Assembly (NCBI GenBank): GCA_025093985.1
Contig: JACAAK010000009.1
Coordinates: 1,054,001 to 1,118,000, forward strand
Source: Calvatia gigantea
Lineage: Eukaryota > Basidiomycota > Agaricomycetes > Agaricales > Lycoperdaceae
Length of the DNA: 64,000 bases
Reading direction: 5' to 3'
Within the stretch, counting starts at the first letter, position 1. Each line of letters begins with the position of its first letter. The position numbers were made by a program, and so were the translations under genes. Below are positions 56,378 to 64,000 of this stretch, piece after piece. The notes below the pieces were generated by a model. It saw nothing but the letters and a program-made list of their open reading frames with translations, was not told where the DNA came from and searched no databases.

Positions 56378-57532
56378 ATGTTGGACCAGCCCCAGCCGCA
56401 ACAGCAGCAGGGACGACCACAGCAGGATCAACCACAGCCAGCACAGAGCATGTCTTCCTTGGAACAAATACTCATACAGCTGCAGAACAGCCTGCAGGAG
56501 GTGATAAATCGTCAGGTGGCATCTAAACTAAGAGTATATGAAACACTCTTATCCTTACAAGGTCAGATCAGTACGGTGGCTGCCGCAAATGCCCCCGCTC
56601 CCCACACTCCACAACCTCCCACCGACCACACTCCCACACCTTGGCCATACTCCACATCCACCTGGGCCAAGGTAGCCACCCCATCTGACTTTGACGGAGA
56701 CCACTCCAGAGGTCACACATTCCTTAACTCCTGCCACATCTACCTTCGGTTGTACAAGGATCACTTCCAGGACGAAGATGCCTAGATCCTGTGGGCATTA
56801 TCATACATGAAGAGTGGCCGCGCAGCTAAGTGGGCTGAGAATGTAATGCATTGGGAAGAGCAACATCCAGGGCAAACCCACTTCCTTGGTTGGGAAGATT
56901 TCTCCACCAAGCTCCATCCACATTTCTTCCCCATAGACGCAGAAGCTGCTGCAGTCAATATCCTAGAGGGCACAGAGTACCACCAGAGCAACCGGAATGT
57001 CGATGACTACCTTGATGACTTCTGCAACCTCATCGCAGACTCAGGGTACACTGACCCAAAGATGGTAGTTGTGAAATTCCAGCATGGACTTTGGCTGACG
57101 ATCCAGAATGTGGTAGCCACTATGGTCTCAGGACACCCCTGAGACAATGATGTAGAAGGTTGGTACGCTGTGGCTCAATGCATTGACCAGACGAGGGCTG
57201 CCAATAACACTTTCCAAGCCACTACCCACTCTGACCTGCCACTTCCAAAACCCAAACCCCTCTATTTCCTTCCATTCCCACTGGTCACCATCCCACCTCC
57301 ATCCGTTCGGCCCACACCGTCTCTCAGTACCCCTGTACCTATGGAGGTAGATGCCTCTCATAAACCCCCTCTACTCCTGCCCACCTGCTATCGTTGCAAG
57401 AAGGTTGGGCATGTCAAGGCTGAATGTCCACTCAGACATGACATACACCACTTGACTGCAGAGGAGGAAGATGACCTCCTTATGAGACTCCTGGCCAAGA
57501 AAGATGTGAGAGAAGCAGCAGACTCGGCTTAA
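56378..57532 (+). pseudogene. gag: Element B gag
   Basis: From MLDQPQPQQQ: Gln-rich N-terminus, short coiled helix (LEQILIQLQNSLQEVI), gag core (FDGDHSRGHTFLNSCHIYL, KWAENVMHWEEQHPG, VDDYLDDFCNLIADSGY), then a CCHC knuckle CYRCKKVGHVKAEC near 57388. In-frame TAG at 56783 and TGA at 57140 disrupt it. Confidence 0.8.
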
Positions 57533-57659
57533 GTGGCTGAAGAAGCGGATTTTCTGTAGAGCAGCAAGTAGAGAGTGCGCCCTCGCTGCAGAGTGTAAAT
57601 AGGTTTAGTGTGCTACCCATAGACCAAATAGACAACCATTCACCCCTACCCGCACCTGA

Positions 57660-60600
57660 ACCAAAAGCCACACCACCGAAAACCCCTTGAACACCTCGCC
57701 ATCCTAAGTGGAAAAAGTGCTTCCCATCCAAACCTGTCATAGCCGCTCTGGACCAATGTGGGACTTCACTTATGCTGCAAGTAGAACTGGAAACTATAGA
57801 CATAGCAGAACGCTGTGGAGTACACGCTCTTGTGGATAGTGGTACAACTGGCTCTTTCATTGACCAAGATTATATGCGGACCAACAAACTCAACATCTGC
57901 ATACTCTCCTGCCCACTCGCAGTCTACAATGTCGATGGCTCAGAAAATGAGGCAGGTCAGATAATAGAGGTCGTAGACATCATCCTTCACTACCGCAACC
58001 ACTCAGAACACTCCCTGCTTGCAGTCACAGGACTTGGCCACCAAGACTTGCTTCTCAGATATACTTGGCTCAAACAACATAACCCCAACATCAACTGGCA
58101 GATGGGCAAAGTCAAAATGTCCTGCTGCCCATCCAAGTGTGAAGAATGCAAAGTTGAAGCTAAAGCTGAGGCCCATGCCTGATGCCTCCAGACCCGCTGT
58201 ATCCATGCCTGTACCCTAGGCTCCTTTCCTGCCTTAGTAGAAGAAGTGGAAGAAGAGGACAAGCCACCCACCCTGCCACCTGCTCCCATAGATCTCTATG
58301 AGGATGATGACTGCATCTTTGCCATCAATCTCCTTCCCTGTCCAGAAGAGATTTGCGCAATGGGTACTACATCCCAACGGCTAGCTGAGGCCTTCTACCA
58401 CAACTCCCAGTCGTCTGACTCACCCGCTGGGTTCAGAGAAATCGTCCCCTCCTACCTCCACAAGTTCGAAGCTGTGTTCACCAAGGAGTCCTTCGACACA
58501 CTACTGGAGCATTGACTGTGGGACCATATGATTGAGCTCATCCCAGGTGCTGACCCAAAGGGCTGCAAGGTATACCTGCTCTCACCCGCCAAGCAGTCAC
58601 AGTTAGACGAGTTCATCCAGAAGAACCTCTCATCCGGCCGCATCTACCTCTCTAAATTCCCCATGGCTTTGCCTGTCTTCTTCATCAAGAAGAAGGATGG
58701 ATCCCTCCATCTTGTTCAGGACTACCACACTCTTAATGCCCTTACAGTGAAGAACAAGTACCCTCTCCCACTTATATCCAAACTTATCACACAACTTCAC
58801 GGAGCCAAGTACTTCACCAAACTAGATGTTTGCTAGGGATTCAACAATATGCGGATTAAGCCAGGTGACGAATGGAAGGCTGTATTCTGGATGAATCGTG
58901 GGTTATTTGAGCCACTTGTCATGTTCTTCGGCCTCACCAACAGCCCTGCCACCTTCCAAACTATGATGAACGACATTTTCCATGAGCTCATCATGGAGGG
59001 TGTGGTCGTGGTATACATGGACGACATACTGATTTTCACCAAGACTGTTGAAGAGCACCAAGAGGTCACCCACCAGGTCCTGCAAATTCTTGAACAGCAC
59101 CAGCTTTTTCTTAAAGTGCGAGTTTGAGAAGACCCACATCAAGTACTTTGGCCTCATCATATCAGAGAACAGTGTGGAGATGGACCTGGTCAAGGTTGCA
59201 GGGGTACAAGACTGGCCTGCTCTGGCCAACATGGGGGAAATACAAGCATTCCTGGGGTTTGTCAACTTCTACTGCCGCTTCATCCGTGACTTCTCCCACA
59301 TAGCCCGCCCCCTCTTTGACCTTACCAAGGTAGATACTAAGTGGAAATGGGGTACCATGGAAGAAACGGCTTTCCAAGCACTCAAGGATGCAGTCACCTC
59401 CTCCCCCATCCTCCTCTTACCTGACGACTCTGCTCCCTTCCATGTTGAAGCAGATAGCTCAGACTTTGCAACAGGTGCAGTCCTTTCTCAGAAGGCAGCG
59501 GACTCAGACCAATGGCATCTGGTGGTGTTCTACTCGAAATCCCTCTCAGTGGTTGAACAGAACTATGAGACTCACAACAAGGAAATGCTGGTGATCATCC
59601 ATGCACTAGAGGAGTGGAGGCACTTCCTTGAAGGCACGCACCACCAAGTTGAGATCTGGATGGACCACAAAAATCTAGAGTACTTCATGTCCGCCAAGAA
59701 ACTTAACCACCACCAAGTCCCCTGGTCCCTCATACTCTCCTGCTTTGATTTCTGCTTGCACCACTGTCCTAGCCGAACCATGGGGAAACCTGATGCATTG
59801 TCCCATAGAGCTGACCACAGCACAGGAGCCCGTAACAACAAGAACATCACCCTCCTCCCCAATAGACTCTTTGCCATTCATGCACTTGAAGGGATTTTGA
59901 TGGAAGGAGAGGAGCAGCTTCTGGTAAAGGATATCCACTCTGGAAACCACATGGGTGAGCAAGAGAAAGCAGTCACTAAAGCCACACAGGAACTCAAGCA
60001 GTCATTGACCAAAACCATGAGAAGTGCAGAATGGACAAAGCAGAATGGTCTACTCCTGTTCCGAGAGAAGATCTACATTCCAACGGGCTCTGATCTTAGG
60101 TGGAGGATAGTAGCTCTCCACCATGACACAAAGATTGCAGGACATGCTAGACAATGGAAAATGCTAGAACTCGTCTTCTGCAACTACTGGTGGCCTCAGA
60201 TGGCTTGATACATTGGTCAGTACATCTCCACCTGTGACCTCTGCATGCACACCAAGCCCATCCACCATCCACCGCAAGGAGAACTCCATCTGCTCCCCAT
60301 CCTTGAAGCTTGCTGGGACATGCTCAGTGTAGATTTTGTGGTTGAACTCCTGGAATCTGCAGGCTATGATGCCGTTATGACAGTGGTGGACTCTGTCTCT
60401 AAACGAGCCCACTTTATCCCAACCCACACCACTGTCTCGGCCAAGGGTACAGCACGGCTCTTCCTCCACAATGTTTGGAAGCTCCATGGACTCCCCAATG
60501 CCGTTGTTGAGGACCACAGACCACAGTTCATCACTGTGTTCACAAAAGAGCTTTATTGACTCTTAGGGATCAAGATGGCCACTTCAACCGCCTGGCACCC

Positions 60601-61417
60601 ACAGACCAATGGGCAGACAGAGTGGATGAACCAGGAACTTGATCAGTATCTCCACCTCTTCGTAAATGAGTGACAGAATGACTGGCATGACCTCCTCCCA
60701 CTCGCAGAATTCCAACACAACAACCATGTTCATGCTTCCACCCAACACTCCCCCTTCCTCTTAGACACTGGACATCACCCGCACATGGGATTTGAGCTGC
60801 ATCAGCTGCCCTCAAAGATCAAATCAGTCAACGAGTTCACGAAGCGAATGGAGTCAATACTAGAGGAAGCAAAATCTGCACTGGTCAAGGCAAAAGACGA
60901 CATGACCTGCTACTACAACCAATGATGTACACCTGCACCCACATACAAGCCAGGTGATAAAGTTTACCTCAAAGCAGATGACATCCAGACCACCCATCCA
61001 TCAAGGAAACTTTCTCACCAACACCTCAGACCATACGTCATAGACAAGCAGGTCAATGCTAATGTCTACCATCTTCACCTCCCCTGCTCCATGCAACGCC
61101 TCCACCCAGTTTTCAACATTGTTAAACTCACACCTGCACCACCCGATCCAATTGAGAACTGCCACACGAAACCCCCATCCAATCCCATCATTGTTAACAA
61201 GGAAGAGGAATGGGAAGTCAAAGAAGTCCTTAATAGCCATGTCCACCGAAGACGACTTCAATATCTCATCAAGTGGAAAGGCTTCGGAATGGAACACAAC
61301 TCATGGGAACCAGCCGATGGAGTCTATGCCCCAGAACTAGTCCAGGAGTTCTACCGCAAACAGTCTGGTGCCCCCCACCTCATCTGCACACTTACTTTCG
61401 GCTCACTTCCCTTCTAA
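57660..61417 (+). pseudogene. pol: Element B pol
   Basis: Protease with ALVDSGTTGSFID (near 57830), RT with YMDD at 59014-59025, RNase H (SSDFATGAVLSQ), integrase (CDLCMHTKPIHHPPQGELH; VDFVVELLESAGYDAVMTVVDSVSKRAHFIPTH; WHPQTNGQTEWMNQE) and a C-terminal chromodomain (EWEVKEVLNSHVHRRRLQYLIKWKGFG). Stops include TGA at 58513, TAG near 58834 and several in the integrase, plus a frame break near 59117. Confidence 0.82.
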
Positions 61418-61467
61418 TCAATCCAACACCATGCATTGAGATGCTGCGATTTTGGAGGGGGGGTGGA

Positions 61468-61805
61468 TGTCAGGGCAACCTCTGACAGTCCCCCTGGACT
61501 GCCCCACAACCCTATGCACTCACCTGCTCTCAGCCATGCAGATATGAGTAACAACCAGAGACCCTGAAGGACAATGATGGACTTACATACATAATGAAAC
61601 AATAGGACAATGGACAGTAACGCAGTATATATTAACCTGTACACCTGCAGAGGACCCTTATCTGATTCTCTAAGGATTCCCCTGCAGGTATGTAGTCTAC
61701 ACAGCTGCTTGTAATACAACTAAGGATTCCCCCGCAGTTACCTGCTCACCTGCCTCATGAGAGCTTCACGTTCCCGAGCTGCTCAGACTGCGGGTTGCCC
61801 TTACA
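61468..61805 (+). repeat. 3' LTR of element B
   Basis: 338 bp; followed by the TTATG duplication. Confidence 0.85.
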
Positions 61806-61810
61806 TTATG

Positions 61811-63484
61811 TAGATATTTGGTTCAGAATAGAGTTTGATGGTCTTGGCTGAAGACCATTACATGGAGGGATCCTAAACTCTGGAAATCAGGTCAAGACCA
61901 TAGTTCCACAGATAAAGGTCAACTGTTTGTGGGGGTTGGGAGGTCAAACCAGAGTTTTGTTCCGAGTTCCCTGTCTAATAGGCTTGCTGTGATAAATCCA
62001 GCAGCTGAATGTTCAGTTGGGTGGATTCTTTTCCACACTAATCTTGGGATCCCAGCTCACTCCAAGGGGAGTGTCAGAGTGGGAGGTTAATTTGGTATAG
62101 GATATATATAAGCAGGAGTTGAGGACCAGAGGAGTCACTGGGGTTTTTCTTGTGAGTTATAGGTGGCAGTATGGAGAGTGGTTCTGGCAACAACCTTTGA
62201 GAAGGCAATGGGTAGTTCTTGGGGTTCAGGGCTAATGGTAGTTCATTCCATATTGGCCCAAACAGGCTGTAGTTCAGTGAGACTGGATTGCTCCCACTGC
62301 TGGTTAGGATAGGAGAGGTCAGCCCAAGAGGAGTGGGTGGTGGATTTGCTGGAGGGAGGGATATAGACACACTTGGTGCCTGTGAAGACATCAACTCAGA
62401 AGTGTTTGTTCTGGTCTGTGATTTGTTGGAGTTCTTTTTTTGAGAAGACACCATTTGGCAGTGTCAAGATGGGTCATTTTTGTTCTTTGTGGGTGATTAC
62501 AGGGAGGGTAGAGGTTGAGGGTTTGTTGACCACAGGTGTGATGGCAGGTAAATTGGGTAGAGGAATACAAGGTGAGGTAAAGAGAGATTAGATTTGTTGG
62601 CTAGGGGTGTTGTAGTAGCTAGAATGGGTGGATACCAATGTAGGTGAGGGGGATGAGGTGATAATAGTGGCCTTCTTGCCCTTCTTATAGTTCTTTTGGG
62701 TGGGTGCCATTGATATATTTTAGGAGTGTTGTAGAGGTGTCAGAGTAAGTTAGGAAAATGAGTGAGTCAGTTCTTGTCCTGGCTATTTATGTCCTTTTCA
62801 TCATTTAGGTGGGGCAGTATTTAGTTGGTGTTCTTTTTGATATTTTTGTAACAGTTCTTGGGCATGTAGTAACAGTTGTGCTTTGTTTTCCCAAGAGTTT
62901 TCTTTGTAGTCATAACCTTTCCACTTGATATAATATTTCTTTTGTTTGTTTTTAGTTCAGTGGTTTAGAATACCTTCAATTTCATATTCTTCTTCTCCTT
63001 CAATGATATCAGGGAGGGGTGGTTGTGGATTTGGTCTGTGGATATTGTTTTCAGTGTATTCAGAGAGAAAGGTGGTGTGGAATATGTTGTGAATTTTCCA
63101 TGTTTCAGGTAAATCAAGTCAGTAGGAAAGTGGAGATAGGACTTCTTTTATTGTAAATGGTCTGAGGCATTTCAGCACTATTTTGTTTGATTTGAATGGG
63201 AGTTTCAGGTTTCTTCATTCAAGCCATACTTGTTGTCCTCGGGTAAAGGGTTTGAATTTCAATTTGATTTGTTGTTCTATATATTCCATAGCTAGTTTGT
63301 GGGTAGCTATAGCTTCTCTTCAGGCATAATCCAGTGATTCTATTTTTTCTTCAGTGGTAGTGAAATTTGATTCTTTTAAGATAGTGGGTATTCCATGAGG
63401 TTTTGTTCCATACATAAGTTCAAAAGGTGTTTGTTTTCAATCAGAGTGTGTTCTTGAGTTGTGGGAGAATTCAAGGATGGGGAG
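61811..63484 (-). mobile_element. A2 relic: integrase end, chromodomain and ORF2 start
   Basis: Minus strand. From 63484: LPILEFSHNSRTHSD, decayed integrase, chromodomain and AQELLQKYQ near 62860, then ORF2 from ATG 62710 (MAPTQKNYKKGKKA) with an in-frame TGA where A1 has TGG (TDQNKHF*VDVF). Continues across element B at 55921. Family A, CpG-poor and much older than A1. Cut at 63485 by a second B element. Confidence 0.75.
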
Positions 63485-64000
63485 TGTCAGGGCAACCTCT
63501 GACAGTCCCCCCAGACTGTCCCACAACCCTATACTCTCACCCACTCTCAGCTGTGTGGACATGAGTAACAACTGGAGACCCCGAAGGACAATGACAGACT
63601 TACATACATAATGAAACAATAGGACAATGGACAGTAATGCAGTATATATTAACCTGTACACCTGCAGGGGACCCTTATCTAATTCTTTAAGGATTCCCCT
63701 GTAGGTATGTAGTCTACACACCCACTTGTAATATAACTAAGGATTCCCCTGCAGTTACCCACTCATCCATCTCATGAGAACTTCGCATCCCCAAGCCGCT
63801 CAGACTGTGGGTTGCCCTTATAGAAGAATCAGATCTCACAAGAGACCTGGTCGTCCACTGGGAATGACTCCAAGGAGTTCCCCTTGATCACCCCCCACTA
63901 CCTGACCCTATCTCTACCCACCTGATCCACCCCCCTATGTTGGACCAGCCCCAGCCGCAACAGCAGTAGGAGCAACCACAGCAGGATTAATTACAGCCAG
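63485..64000 (+). mobile_element. Second element B, 5' end
   Basis: 338 bp LTR at 63485-63822, then the B internal leader and the start of gag (MLDQPQPQQQ) with a TAG a few codons in. It runs off the window. The five bases before it are GGGAG, which should recur after its 3' LTR if it is complete. Confidence 0.75.

Larger units (their letters stand above)
55922..61810 (+). mobile_element. Ty3/Gypsy chromovirus B, complete but degenerate
   Basis: LTRs 55927-56264 and 61468-61805 (338 bp, TGTCAG...TTACA) with a 5 bp target duplication TTATG at 55922-55926 and 61806-61810. Internal order gag, protease, RT, RNase H, integrase, chromodomain. Numerous stops, mostly explainable as CGA to TGA, CAG to TAG or TGG to TAG/TGA, so it cannot make its own proteins. 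Inserted into the antisense relic A2. Confidence 0.88.

Overview
The window looks like a transposon-rich nuclear fragment from an Agaricomycete (mushroom-forming basidiomycete). Genes are cut by many 40-140 nt GT-AG introns. Host genes include a GH17 glucanase, a RhoGAP protein, a GMC oxidoreductase, fungal Pam18, NOM1/Sgd1 and EFM4 homologues, and a basidiomycete-type family of seven-transmembrane proteins. Chromodomain Ty3/Gypsy elements and Helitron-like elements fill much of the rest. I cannot name the species. All gene models are hand-spliced from the sequence.

Layout. 1-0.5 kb: 3' end of a GH17 gene. 2.5-9.9 kb: a tandem + strand array of seven-TM genes (copies A, B and C look intact; D is a truncated pseudogene). 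11.7-13.9 kb: a RhoGAP gene. 15.4-16.6 kb (- strand): seven-TM copy E, frameshifted. 17.03-22.24 kb: two abutting non-autonomous Helitron-like elements, the second carrying an intact, near-identical copy of E (copy F). 23.3-26.1 kb: a GMC oxidoreductase with one clear and one possible frame break. 26.5-32.6 kb: a scrambled block. NOM1/Sgd1 (+) and the mitochondrial import gene PAM18 (-) are each cut in two, and the pieces are exchanged as a roughly 3.1 kb inversion would produce. Between the breakpoints lie an EFM4 methyltransferase remnant and a 1.3 kb dispersed repeat. 33.1-35.8 kb: an intact Upf1-like superfamily-1 helicase, followed by a decayed paralogue (36.1-38.5 kb) that runs into LTR sequence.

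38.5-64 kb is a nest of Ty3/Gypsy elements. Element A1 (38551-50066) has 622 bp LTRs that differ at one base by eye, gag-pol with a C-terminal chromodomain, and two extra ORFs downstream of pol. The last of these encodes three tandem zinc knuckles. A1 also contains a 2.0 kb fragment of another family's pol, bracketed by 388/387 bp direct repeats. Downstream lie an antisense relic (family E, also with an extra 3' ORF), relic C, an antisense A-type relic (A2), and a complete but nonsense-riddled element B with 338 bp LTRs and a TTATG target duplication inserted into A2. A second B element starts at 63485 and leaves the window. Old copies show near-total loss of CpG (to TpG/CpA), while A1 keeps its CpGs.

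The main observations are the Helitron-borne gene copy, the reciprocal disruption of NOM1 and PAM18 with a 4 bp inverted microhomology, and the conserved post-pol ORFs of the Gypsy elements. Several otherwise clean genes carry single-base frame breaks, so uncorrected assembly indels must be considered alongside real pseudogenisation.
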